A DNA stretch of 64,000 nucleotides, taken from NCBI GenBank assembly GCA_013396525.1, contig VWYX01000382.1, positions 244,873 to 308,872 of the forward strand, read 5' to 3'. Position numbers and translations under genes: made by a program. The stretch's first letter is position 1, and every line of letters begins with the position of its first letter. This document shows, one piece after another, positions 10,827-21,545 of this stretch. This DNA comes from Chaetorhynchus papuensis. Taxonomy: Eukaryota; Chordata; Aves; Passeriformes; Rhipiduridae. The notes beneath the pieces are model-generated. The model did no database searches, had not been told where the DNA came from, and saw only the letters and a list, made by a program, of their open reading frames with translations.

Positions 10827-11062
10827 GCACCGGGAATCCTGGAATGGTTTGGGCTGGAAGAGATCTTTAAACATCACCCAGTGCCACCCCTGACATGGCA
10901 GGGACACCTCCCACTGTCCCAGGCTGCTCCAAGCCCCAATGTCCAGCCTGGCCTTGGGCACTGCCAGGGATCCAGGGGCAGCCCCAGCTGCTCTGGGTAC
11001 CCTGTGCCAGGGCTTCCCCACCCTCACTGTAAAAAATCTTTACCTTTCTACCTAAATTGAGC
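10827..11062 (-). mobile_element. CR1 LINE fragment
   Basis: Inverted CR1: 'gaatcctggaatggtttggg' (3' terminus) at the left, then 'acatggcagggacacctccc', 'caatgtccagcctggccttg' and 'cagggatccaggggcagccc'. It ends in a diverged 'gtaccctgtgccagggcttc' variant and an A/T-rich stretch near 11030-11060. 5'-truncated and non-coding. Confidence 0.9.
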
Positions 11063-12983
11063 CTTGTTCAGATTAAAACCATCACAGTGGCAGCAAATCC
11101 CCTTCCCATGGCCAGGATTTGTCCGGACAGACCTGCGGGAAAGGCTGGGACAGGACGGTGCTGAACGGGCTGAAGAGGAGGAGATCAGAGCACCTGAACC
11201 TCCAGGAGATCCTTCAGAAGCAAGCAGAGAACAAACTCTCACAGGAACTGGCTGTGACAGGGGGTGGTTGCTCCACTAAATATCTCCATTTTCGAGAGCT
11301 TCCCTTTTTTCCCAACTCCCTGCTGGCATGTGCTGGCCTGAGGGAAGGGGGGATGAAAGGCAGGGAATGCAAGGAGGGATGGAATGCAGGGAACTCTGGG
11401 CTGGGGGGTCTGGCCAGGACGGTGCTCACACCCCCAGCCTTGTCTCTTACTCCCCTGGCAATAGGTAAACAGGGAGGGACCCTGGAAAAGCTCCTGCCAA
11501 AACCAATTTTCTGAGTCCTGAGGGTGTGAAGATCAATGGGGAAAGAGCCCAGTTTTTTCCATAAAAATAGAAAAGAAAAAAAAATTTTAGTCAAAGTCGA
11601 GGACAAATTTCCTGCCAGGAAAGAATTCTGCCAAAGCAGTGACAGATGTATTTTTTATTTTATCAAATATTTGGCCTGGAATCAGATGTGCTGAGGATCT
11701 GTAATTGCCTCCACATTTGGAGCAGGCTGGGTGAAGTGAAATGCTCCTCACAACTCCTTGGCGTGAGCGCCCATGGAAACACAGAATATTCTGAATTACT
11801 GGGATGGTCCCAGTTTGCTCTGTGTCCCCCAGCAATGCATCAACATCTGTATGAAATAACGGTAACAGTCGTCACTCAGGAGAAAAACAAGTTTTGGGAG
11901 GGCATAAAGGTGGTAAAGAAAGCAAACAATGGCTGAGCCAGATTGGGTGGAGGGACTGGTGATCCTCCGTGTGCTGGAACTGGGATTTTATCCTGGAGGA
12001 AATTCCAGCAGTACCTGGTTGTGGTGAGGGTCTGAGCCAGACCTGCACCTCCTTGGAGGAGGAAAATGTGGAACTGAGGCCTGGAGGAAGCAGCTGCTGG
12101 CTGGGTCCTCCTGCTGAAGATCACAGAGCCCTTGCTCCCGAAGGAACGGGATTACAGGAGAATTTCTTCTCTCATTAAAAGGGGAAAAAAAACTCCAAAC
12201 AAACAGAAAACACAAAGCCTTCTTGTAGAGATGCAGGAAAAGAGCCCGAGTGCTTCACTCAGCCTGATAAAGAAACCAAAGATATGCAGAGTGTGTACAA
12301 TATTTTTTGTTTCTAATAATTTATGGCTTTGTGACTTCTTTCTGCCGTGCCGCTCTCCCTGCCACAGAGCTGGACCCCCTTTCTTGATCGCAGCTGATGA
12401 ACCCCCACAGCCTCTCCCAGGGGATCCCTGGGGACCCAGGGCGGGGCAGGAGCGGGGCTGTTCCTTCCTGTGTAAAACAGAGCCCTGAGCACAGCTCAGA
12501 CCCAGCGATTACGGACGGATCTGCGGGGTTACAGCTCCAGCCTGCTCTTAAACGGCCCCATAAAGTCACCTGGCTCTAGATACACATCAGACCGTTTTTC
12601 ACATTGCAAATGAACACTTTTTAAAGAGCTGTAACTTTCTGGGAGTTCATGAATTTCCTGGATTCATGGCCCTTTGCTGGATGGAGGAAGGTGCGGGAGA
12701 GAAAGGAGGGAGAGCGGCATCGGCAGCTGAGGCAGAAGGAAAAAATAAATCCTTAGAGATGAGATTTCCACAAGCTGCTCAGAAATAAAAGCTGGGATAA
12801 GTGCATGACACACTCAATAAATATCACTTTGCTTTATCACCTCTCCTGTTTCCCAGCCTTGCCCAGGGATTTTGGGAACCTGATCTGAAACGTGAGGCCT
12901 TTAATGGCCAAGATCCTTAATCCTGCCCTGCACAAGCGCTGGAGTCCTTGGCCGGGTGTGAGAGGTGCTTGGGCAGCCCCAGG
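11063..12983. other. non-coding stretch, no gene seen
   Basis: Mixed composition. Contains A-rich runs near 11565-11590 and 12180-12215, and an AT-rich island at about 12590-12850 (listed separately). No exon or RNA gene recognised. Confidence 0.4.
12590..12850. promoter_or_regulatory. candidate conserved non-coding element
   Basis: An AT-rich, CpG-poor block with aataaat and ataaat stretches and an almost symmetrical gttcatgaatttcctggattcatgg-like region around 12645-12668, between GC-rich flanks. A compositional call only. Confidence 0.25.
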
Positions 12984-13213
12984 GAATGGGGTCAGGAGGA
13001 AGAAATGACCTCAAGTTGTGTGAGGTTGGATTTTAGGGGAAATTTTTCCATGTCCACCTGTCCAGCCCCTGGCACAGGGGGAGTCCCCATCCCTGGAGGG
13101 GTTTAAAGCCCTGTGGAGGTGGTCCTGGGGACATGGGGCAGTGGTGGGGAATGGTTGGACTCGAAGATCCCAGAGGGCCTTTCCCACCTCAGTGATTCTG
13201 CAGTTCTATGGTT
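12984..13213 (+). mobile_element. CR1 LINE fragment
   Basis: A plus-strand CR1 with 'gacctcaagttgtgtgaggt', 'gtccccatccctggaggggt', 'atggttggactcgaagatcc' and the terminal 'gtgattctgcagttctatgg'. This is the CR1 type whose 3' end includes the 'ggttggactcgatgatc' module, distinct from the 'ccatggcagggacacctccc' copies. Confidence 0.85.
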
Positions 13214-15967
13214 TTGCCTTTTTAGCATCAAAGAACACAATTGTGTGGTGTTTGTGCTGAATCTCCTACCCCAAAGAGCTCTTTGAACCTGGGCAATTCT
13301 GGCAATTGATAGAAACCTCGGTGAGGCACAGAACAGCCCCTGGGTGCCCGCGGAAGCAGAGGGGGTGACCCACGTTGGACCAACCCTCTGGGGCTGACAC
13401 TTGGTGCTCAACTGCAGCAAAGTGTCCCAAAAACTGAGCACAAGGCCCAGCCCCAGGCCCCCAGGCCAGAATCTCACAGACAAGGCTCCCAAAATGCCCT
13501 GGGGAGCCCTCCCCCACACAGCAACCTCAGGCTTTTACTGCTGCTCGAAAATCTGCTCAAATTCTCCTCCAGCCCCTTGCTTAGAGCAGCAAATCCATCT
13601 TCTCCTGCACTTAGATCAAGATGAAGGGGGCTTGAGAGGTAATTAATTTTAATAATAACACTTTTCTTCTCTCTGAGTGTCAGACATTGCCTGGCTGTTC
13701 CCTCCTGGAGCTGGGAGCCGATTTCCCACTGATCTCAGGAGCAGCACGAACGCTCCTATCTGCAAGGAGCAGACTCCTCTTCTCTTCACAGACACAGAGT
13801 GAACTCTTCCTGCTTTCTGAAGGCAGGCCCTGATGAAAACTCCTGCCTGGGAGCTCTCACAGGTGCTCCAGGGAGCCTGCCAGGGCCTTCATCTGCGGCC
13901 AAGAATTTGGAGTTTTCTAAATTCTAATTTACTTAACTGAGAAGATTTCTCACCTTCTTCTAGGGGTGTAATTTGCTGCCTGGGGATTTCTAGCGCTTAT
14001 TTTAAAACATCATTTGGGCCATTTTCTTCCATGAGTTGGCAAATGAAAGGGACAGGGAGAGAAACAGAATCCCAGGGACGCGTAAAGCCGAGACAAGCAG
14101 CTGTGAGCAGATGAGGTGTGAGGTGTGCTGGGCACGCCTGGGGCTGTGCCTTCCCCGTCTGTGGCAATTGGCAAATTGGCATCTCTGTGCTCCCACAGCT
14201 CTTCTGGCTGTGCCCAGCGGCCCTGGCAGGGCTCTGCCTTTCCTGGAGGGCGTGCGATGAGCGAGCCTCGTCCTGCTTTAATCAGAACGTGGGGAGGGCA
14301 GTCGGGGCTGAGCCCGCAGCGTTCCATGACGTGATACTGGAGCTCCATTAACAGCTTTGCAGGCTTATCTTTATTCATTCTGGCAAATTAAATTAGCACT
14401 GTCTTTCCAATCTGGCCGGTTTCTCCCCTAGGCAACACCAGCCGCACAGAATAAATGCCAGGAGGGGATCGCTGTGTTCCTGATGCCAGTCCCTGGATTT
14501 CCAGCACCACTGCTCCCAGAAATCCCCTTTGTCCCCATCCCAGGAGCTGGGCTGCACCCTCGGTGCCCTGACGGAGCCTGGGCCAGCACAGGGGCAGCCG
14601 GGCCCTGCTGGTCCTGTCCTCTCTAGTGTCCCCAAACCCAGGCTGATTTTGATGTTTAGGCAGGGCCTCCTCCCGCCCTTGGTGCTGCTTGCCCTCCGCT
14701 GGCTCCTCGAAGGTCTGGCTGGGAGAAGCACCGGCCGTGCTTGAGCTAAGGGTGGGAATTCGGAGCAGGGAGGGCTTTGCTGCAGGGTTTTGGTTTGGCT
14801 GCTGCTGACCAGACGTTCCTGGGGAGCTGTGGGGAGTTTGTTACTCACAGAACCCCGGGGGTCTGGGGGCTGTTTGGAGAACAGGGCTTGGTGAAGGGCA
14901 CTAAGGAGGGGCTGGGGCGGCAGAGCCTTTCCCACCTCCGTTTTCCCGGAGCAGGGCGGATCTGCCAGCGCTGCAGCCGGGCGTAAATCGAGCTCCACAA
15001 CCTTGCAAGTGCAAAGTGTTTGGAGCGAGTGATTTTACATTAAACACTAAATATTGCAGCTATTAACGCCCATTCATCATCCACACGAGGTGCCTGGGCA
15101 GAAATGAGCTGTAACATCCCCTGCGGCGCTGCCTGTGGGTACACTGAGCACCAGCCCCGTGTGTCACCCGCTGCCAGCTCAGAGGGGACACCCGGCACTC
15201 GGGTGAGCACAGCCCAGCCCCTCACAGCACCCAGGGGTCACCTTCAGCTCGGCTTGGAGCCACTAACATTCTGGTGTCCCCAAAGCTGCCTCTTTGTGTC
15301 CCTCTGACCTTCTGGTGCCTCCAGATCCATCTCTTTGTGTCACTCTGACCTGGTCCTCAACTGTGGCTCCAGCTGTGCACTGGGATTTTCTGGCTATTCT
15401 GACCCCTGGGCAGCTCTTCAGAGCCCGTCCTGCCAACAGGGGGACACCAAGGGGACACCAACGTGTTCAGAGCAGGGCACAGACCTGCAAACTTCTGGCT
15501 TTAGCCTCGAAAACCCTCTTTGCTCGGCATTGCTGATCCATCCTGTGCATGTCTGCAGTTCTGGGGCTGAGCAGGTCCCTCCTTGGATCCTCAGAAATCC
15601 CCCAAGAGCTTTGCTGTGTGTTTGTCTCTTTGCTGTTTGTTCGTCTCAGTGTTAGCTGGGGACTGGTGACAGGGAAGGGCTTTGTGCCCATTGCCGGAGA
15701 AATCCATGTCAGGGAATCTCCAGTGCAGCTCCAGGGCCGGTGTTGTTAATCTGCACCGCACAAACACCAGAGAAGATCAGAAATGCTGATTATAACTCGC
15801 CTGTCTCATTGAAGAGGCTCATTTAGTGTAGCCTCTTCTTGCAGAAGTGTCTAGGATCCCGCTTCCTAATGAATTTTCCTTCTCGGTGGTGGAGGAAATG
15901 CTGATTTCTCCACAGTGCCCTGACAGGAGGGTGCAGCCACATGGGGCTCGGGTTTTCTCCAAAGTAA
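13214..15967. other. non-coding stretch with a 41-bp duplication
   Basis: No gene is seen. An imperfect 41-bp tandem duplication (cctctttgtgtc and ctctgacct modules) occupies 15270-15351. 14225-14330 has about nine CpGs in 100 bp and a tgacgtga sequence resembling a CRE half-site. 13630-13670, 14355-14400 and 15025-15070 are short AT-rich patches. Open frames of about 200 codons on the minus strand near 14.4-15.0 kb have no recognisable domain. Confidence 0.4.
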
Positions 15968-16132
15968 AAAGTGATAGGACAAGAGGAAACAGCCTCAAGT
16001 TGTGCCGGGGGAGGTTTAGGGAAAATTTCCCCACTGCAAGGTTGGCTGGGACTTGGAGCAGCCTGGGACAGGGGAAGGTGGCCCTGCCCGGCCGGGTATG
16101 GGAGAAGGGGAAGGTTAAATCCCGGTGCTGAC
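15968..16132 (+). mobile_element. CR1 LINE fragment
   Basis: A plus-strand CR1 5'-ward module: 'gataggacaagaggaaacag', 'cctcaagttgtgccggggga', 'cttggagcagcctgggacag'. It loses similarity after about 16095, so both the 5' and the 3' end of the element are missing or decayed. Confidence 0.7.
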
Positions 16133-18083
16133 CCGGCTGCCACCAGCCCTGGGATCCGCTCAGGTGCCCTCCAGTCTTTCAAGGACTGAGTCTCCCCCTC
16201 AGCCAGGCTTTAGGGGAAGATTAAGTGTTCCAAAGCCCGATTTACATTTCAAAACCCAGCCCGGGCCTGGTGTGAGATCAAAGTGAGAGTGGGCTGTGGG
16301 TTATCGATCAGAGAGCCACAATGCTGCCCCTTCCCGCTTTAGTGTCTGGTACAGGATCAAACAAGAGTTTGGGGAGAGAAGAACCTCAGCATTGTTATTT
16401 TTTTCCAGGTAGGGAGTTTGTAATCCCAGGTGTTTCCATGTTTCCCTCCGTGGGAAACGCTTCCTTCGTGCTGTGGGTGACCCCCTCCCAGGGTGGCACT
16501 GGTGCCTCCCCATCCCAGCCTGCTGCTCGTGTGCCAAAGGCTCCAGCCCGGGATCCCAGTGTGGATCCTGCTGCTCAGAGCCCACATTTTATCCAGCAGA
16601 GCAAAAGCCCTGCTCAGCTCCTGGCAGGGCCAGCAGTGACCAGAGGGGTGTCCCCGTGACCCAGCACCGCTGCACCAGTCCCGCAGCTCACACCTGGAGA
16701 GGTTTTGCCTCTCTCGTTCCTTCCTTAGGGAGTACAAGGGTGACAAGCTGGAGTGATGCTGAAGGCAGGCGCTGGGCACTGATCCGTGCTGGGAATGCCA
16801 GCAGGGAGCTGCTGGAGCTGCTCCTTGGAGCTCAAAGCTCCCCAGATCCCAGCTCCAGCCTGTGAAACCTCGGCCTGCTGTGCCCTGCCCCTGGGAAAGC
16901 GCTGCTGCTCTCTCAGATAAAGGCAGCGCTGCCTGCCTGGGAAAATAAATATTTACTTGTGAAGGGCAGAAGCAGCAGAGCTCAGCTCCTTCTGCAGCGT
17001 TTGCATTGCGGGCTTGGAATGAAATTCTGCCTCCAACTCTGCCGGGGAGTGCTGCCAGCGAGGCAGGAGGACAGAGCTGCCAGGGAGGGGCTCTGGTGGC
17101 TGCTCCCTCTCCTGGGCTGGGTTCCCGAGCACAGCCACCTCCTCCATCCCAGGAAAAACATGGGATGCACGGGCTGGGACATGCCAGGCCCAGGGCTGGG
17201 ATGTGGGGCAGGTCAGTAGGTCACAGACAGCTCATCCTGGGATGTTGACAGCAATTGTTATTCCTGCCCTGGAGCTGTTTATTGGAGCGTGGGCTGATCA
17301 GTCCATGCTGAGGAGGATCCCACACCCTATTAGGGAATTATAAACTCCCCCATCTCAAGTAAAGACCCTTCTTCCCTTTTGCAGAATCCTGGTGGGACTA
17401 AACCCAGCCAGGCCCTTTGGGGATTGCCCAGATTTTCTCCATCGTGCACCACCCAGTGAGGGAGGACCCACTGGTACCAGGCAGTTCTGGTGGCCTCATG
17501 CCCAGTTCCTGATCCAGCCTTGCCCCAGCGCTGCCCCTGCCCTGCTGCTGGGCTCTGCCCCCAGCCCTGCCCTTCACCTGACTTTGTTTTGGTTCAGATT
17601 AACAGACTTTGGGCTTTGAATAATTGATCAGACCCAGCCTGGCCTCACAGACTCCAATACAGCTTCTGGCCACCTTTCAGTCCCACACGAGCTTTAAACC
17701 CAGGCACAGCTGAGCCACACTGCTCCAGGGTGTCTGGGGTGTTTGGGATCTGATCTCCTGGAGCTGCTGGACTCTGCCTCATCCCTGTCCAATCTCCCTG
17801 TTCCGTTTGTCTCGCAGCACTGTGGCTGTGTTCAGCAAGAGCTCTCCTCGTACAAAAAAAAAAGGCTTTAAATTTGAGTCCCTGTCCAAGGGGCTCTTTG
17901 GGCTGTTCCAGGGGAATTTCCCCAAACACGATGATTTTAACAGTGGCCTGGGTCTGGAGCTGCAGTGGAACACCAGGAAGTGCAGTCCCAGCAGGAGCTG
18001 CAGGGGCCGTGGTTTCACACCCATTTTGTGTGTCAGCTTTATAAACAGAGCACTGGGGGTTTCAGGAGGGGTTTATCCTCATC
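16133..18083. other. non-coding stretch, no gene seen
   Basis: Mostly single-copy DNA. An AT-richer patch at 17240-17370 carries caattgttatt and ccctattagggaatta sequences. Open frames overlap on both strands and resemble no protein I know. Confidence 0.4.
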
Positions 18084-18302
18084 CTCCCACAGGGATCATC
18101 CAGTCCAGCCCCTGGCCCTGCCCAGACACCCCAAATCCCAGCCTGGGCATCCCTGGCAGCGCTGTCCAAATGCTCCTGGAGCTCTGGCAGCCTCGGGGCC
18201 GTGCCCATTCCCTGGGGAGCCTGGGCAGTGCCCAGCACCCTCTGGGGGAAGAACCTTTCCGTAAATCCAACCTAACCCTGCCCTGGCCCAGCTCAGACAT
18301 TA
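18084..18302 (-). mobile_element. CR1 LINE fragment
   Basis: Inverted CR1 of the type reading 'gggatcatccagtccagccc', 'cccagcctgggcatccctgg', 'cctggagctctggcagcctc', 'cagtgcccagcaccctctgg'. A close relative of the copy at 34450-34760; the two share long near-identical stretches and so are probably the same subfamily. Confidence 0.88.
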
Positions 18303-18840
18303 ATAATTACCAAATAACAACATCTATAATGATGTGAACAAAAGCAGCCCCAGTAGGGCCCAGGCAGGAGCAGGGTGTGGTTCGTGTGCCCCGCAGATCT
18401 GGGAGTTTCAGATCTGGGCATTTGCACGCTCTGGGGATTTATTCCTGCCCTGCACTTCAGCCCCACTTCGGCAGCCCAGGGGGTCCATGTAGGGCTCATC
18501 CAGGGTCAGCAGTGGGAGGACCAAGGAAAAGCCCCCTGGAAAAGCTGGCCCAGCCGGGCCCTGCAGCTCCATCCCCGTGTGCTGCAGCAGCTCTCAGTGG
18601 AGTCCCGTTGTTCCCTGCTCAGTCCCGGAGCTCCTGTGAGAGACAAGGGGCACTGCAGGGGCCTCGCTGTCCCCGGCACAGCACAGAGTGACCCCGTGGC
18701 TGCGAGGGACAGGGACTGCCCCGGCTGCTGCTGGGGAGACGCTCTGGGAGCAGAACAAACAGCCCCGATCCCATCCCTCCCCACTCCTCCTGGCCTGTCT
18801 CGCTTCTCCCCTCCTCCAGACACGAGCTAAGCACCAGAGA
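18303..18840. other. non-coding stretch, no gene seen
   Basis: A short AT-rich piece (18300-18345) with taataattaccaaataac, then GC-rich single-copy sequence. No gene or repeat recognised. Confidence 0.35.
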
Positions 18841-19075
18841 GCAGCTTAGATCAGTGGTGACTCGTTGTTGCTCTTTAATTCATGCAAATGTTCTTTTTAA
18901 CTAGCTCGGAGTCTCAAACAACCCTCTGGGGAACCTTCTGCGTTTATGATTATTGAAACAAAACTCTATTTCCTTTAAGCACAAAACAATTGGGGGAGAG
19001 AGAGAGGGAACCTGTTCTCTTTTTGAGCAAATACAGTAAATTTAAAGGTCAAGTGCAAGCTGACAGAGCAGTGGG
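18841..19075. promoter_or_regulatory. candidate enhancer-like island with POU octamer
   Basis: An AT-rich, repeat-free island. It holds a perfect ATGCAAAT octamer (18882-18889, the POU/Oct recognition sequence), a tttaattc homeodomain-type core beside it, tgattattg and acaatt (SOX-like) sequences, and an AGGTCA nuclear-receptor half-site near 19047. Each motif is short and could occur by chance; the clustering in an island of distinct composition is the argument. Confidence 0.35.
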
Positions 19076-19355
19076 TGAATCAGCACTGGGGAGAACTCTC
19101 TGGAACAGCAATAAAAATGTCCCTTTGCAGCCACACAGAATCACGGGGTTCTTATCTCTGTCTGACCCTAGAGGGTCTGAGGCAGGTTTGGTTTGGCAGC
19201 TTTGGTACCCTCAGGTACCCCCAGCAGGGGCAGCCAGAGCCCTGGTGCCAATTCACAGCTGGAGCACCAGGTTTGGCCAAAAACTTGGGGACAGGCACTG
19301 GGGTGGCCTCAGACCTGGCCATGGGTTCAGCTTGAGCTGGAACCCAGCATCAGCC

Positions 19356-19505
19356 GGGGGAGGCTCAGGCTGGATATCAGGGAATATTCCTGCACTGGCT
19401 GAGTCCCCATCCCTGGAAGCGTCCAAAGCCAAGCTCATGTGGCACTCCATGGTGGGACTTGGCAACCTTCAGGAGTCTTTTCCACCCTCAGTGATTGGGT
19501 GATGT
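19356..19505 (+). mobile_element. CR1 LINE fragment, diverged
   Basis: A plus-strand, rather decayed CR1: 'ctcaggctggatatcaggga', 'gagtccccatccctggaagc', 'ggtgggacttggcaaccttc', 'ttccaccctcagtgattggg'. The module order matches the 'ggatatTAGG ... ccatccctgga ... ttggcag' CR1 type. The left edge may extend farther. Confidence 0.65.
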
Positions 19506-21104
19506 TCCCACAACCCCTCCTGATTTCAGGGTGCAGTTCTCACCCCACCCCTGTTATCTGCCCTCAGGGTGGCCTCAGGCACCCCTGGCATTATCCACGG
19601 GCTGCCTCAGCCCGGAGCTGCTCCTGCCAGGTTTTCCTGGCATTTCTGCCTCACTGCTGGAATGATGGATGTGGCCTCTGAGCCTCGGCCTCCTGTCACT
19701 GCCAGGCTCCTGCTGGCTCCCTGGGGACCCTACAGCAGCCCCAGGCACAGCCTGACACAGCCCCGGCCCCGGAGTGCCAATAGCAGCCACAGCTGGAGAT
19801 GTTGATGTTGAGTTACTGACGCTGAAGGGCCCCATAAATACAGCATGGAAGGGTCGTTCACCCTGGAAAATGGATCTGAATCCTTCAAACCCACGGTCTG
19901 GGGAGGCACAAAGCCAACCCTGTCTCTCCTGCAGGGAGCTGATGTGTTTGCAGGCTGAGCTCTGCTCCCCCGGGGCTTTGGACGGCGCCCAGGGTTTTGA
20001 GGTCGCTCTCAGGGTGAGGAGCAGCCTCAGCAGGGGCCCTGCAGGAGCTCCATGAGTTGCCTCAGGGCAGGGTTAACTCTGCTGCCAGCCCCAGCTGTGG
20101 CTTTCAGCTGTCACTCAGTGCAGTCTGGAGCAGCTCTCCTGGCTCAGGCTGTGCTCTGCCTGACAGGGCCTGGCTGCAGCTGCAGGAGCAGGATGGGAAT
20201 CCAGGCAGCCCCTGCGGATGTCCCTGAGCACCCCACAGGAACCTGTGGGGTTCCCTAACCCAGAGAGGCTCTGTGCTTGGATCTGTGCTTGGATCTGTGC
20301 TTGGATCTCCTCAGGGCTGTGTGCTCTGAAACCACTCAAACCTCCAGCAACCCGCAAGGGCTTGGAGAGCTCCCCATCCCTGCTGCCCGTGTGAAGAGCT
20401 GCCTTGCAAGGCTGCTAATTGCAATTAACATCCCACAGTTCTCTCATCATGGGCAGCAAATCCCATTTCTCCTCTCCATCCCTGGCTGTGGTGTTTTCAC
20501 AGACAGCTCTGGGTGCACCTTCTCGGCTGTCCCCTCTCCAACCCTCACCCAGCAGCAGAATCTGCACAGATCCAACCCTGAGCTCCCCAGAACGCCACTG
20601 GCAGGGGTGGCCCTTCCTCTGCACCAAACCAGCCGGACTCAGCGTCCCTCTTGTCTCTCCTGTGCCAGAGCCAGGGACAGGGCTGTGCTCGCAGCCCCCC
20701 TGCAGTAGATCATCCTGACACCCACTCCCTTGTTCCTGGTGTGATCAGTGATAATCTGCCCGCTCACACAGACATGTAAAAACCAAAACCAACATGGCCC
20801 CTAAAACCAATGAGCCAGTAAATAGAGGGCCATAAATAATCAGGAGAAAGGATTTAATTGGCTGCAGAAGTTGCTTGCAGGGCACTGGGTTCATATGGGT
20901 CTCTCTCATCTGAAACTGCCTCACGTGCCCCTGTCACTCCCCAGCCCTGCCCTGTTCCCTTCCCTGCCCAGACAGACACCACGGCTGAGCTGGATTTTGG
21001 GAGGGTTTGGTGCCCTGGCTGGGCTGGGACAGCTCTGTCCTGTCAGTGCTGCTGGGCAGCAGAGCCCCAGGTCAGGGGGAGAGCAGAGCTCACACAACCT
21101 GTGA
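19506..21104. other. non-coding stretch with a small tandem repeat
   Basis: No gene is seen. It contains the 12-bp repeat at 20271-20306 (listed) and an AT-richer patch at 20745-20880 with ccataaataatcagg and tttaattggc sequences that could be a conserved element. Confidence 0.4.
20271..20306. repeat. 12-bp tandem repeat, 3 perfect units
   Basis: Three identical copies of ctgtgcttggat, with a partial fourth unit ending in ctcc. Too short to be functional evidence in itself. Confidence 0.9.
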
Positions 21105-21545
21105 TTTATGGGGTCATGGAACTGGGCAGGCTGGAAGAGCCCTCTGAGAGCAGAGTCCAGCCTTTGACCCAGCAGTGCCGAGGCCAGCACTGACCATGTC
21201 CCCAAGTGCCACATCCACAGGGCTTTAAATCCCTCCAGGGATGGGGATCCACCCCTGCCCTGTGCCAGGGCTGGACAGCCCTTTCCATGAGGAAATACTC
21301 CCTAATATCCAACCCTGGCCCAGCCTGAGGCCGCCCTCTCCTCCTGTCCCTGTTCCCTGCGAGCAGAGCCCGACCCCCCCCGGCTGCCCCCTCCTGTCAG
21401 GGAGTTGTGCGAAGCCACAAGGTCCCCCCTCAGCTTCCTTTTCTCCAGGCTCAGCCCCTTTCCCAGCTCCCTCAGCCGCTCCTGGGGCTCCAGACCCTTC
21501 CCTGGACACGCTCCAGCCCCGATGCTCCTGTCCAGAGTCACGGCT
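21105..21545 (-). mobile_element. CR1 LINE fragment, longest copy
   Basis: The longest CR1 piece in the window (about 440 bp), inverted. In order: 'gagagcagagtccagccttt', 'aagtgccacatccacagggc', 'tttaaatccctccagggatg', 'gaggaaatactccctaatat', 'gggagttgtgcgaagccaca', 'ctcctggggctccagaccct'. It reaches into the zone upstream of the CR1 3' untranslated end but has no intact reverse-transcriptase frame. Confidence 0.9.

Noticed and set aside
14393..14998. Open frame of about 201 codons on the minus strand
   Set aside because: GC-rich and stop-poor region with competing plus-strand frames, no recognisable domain and no splice context.
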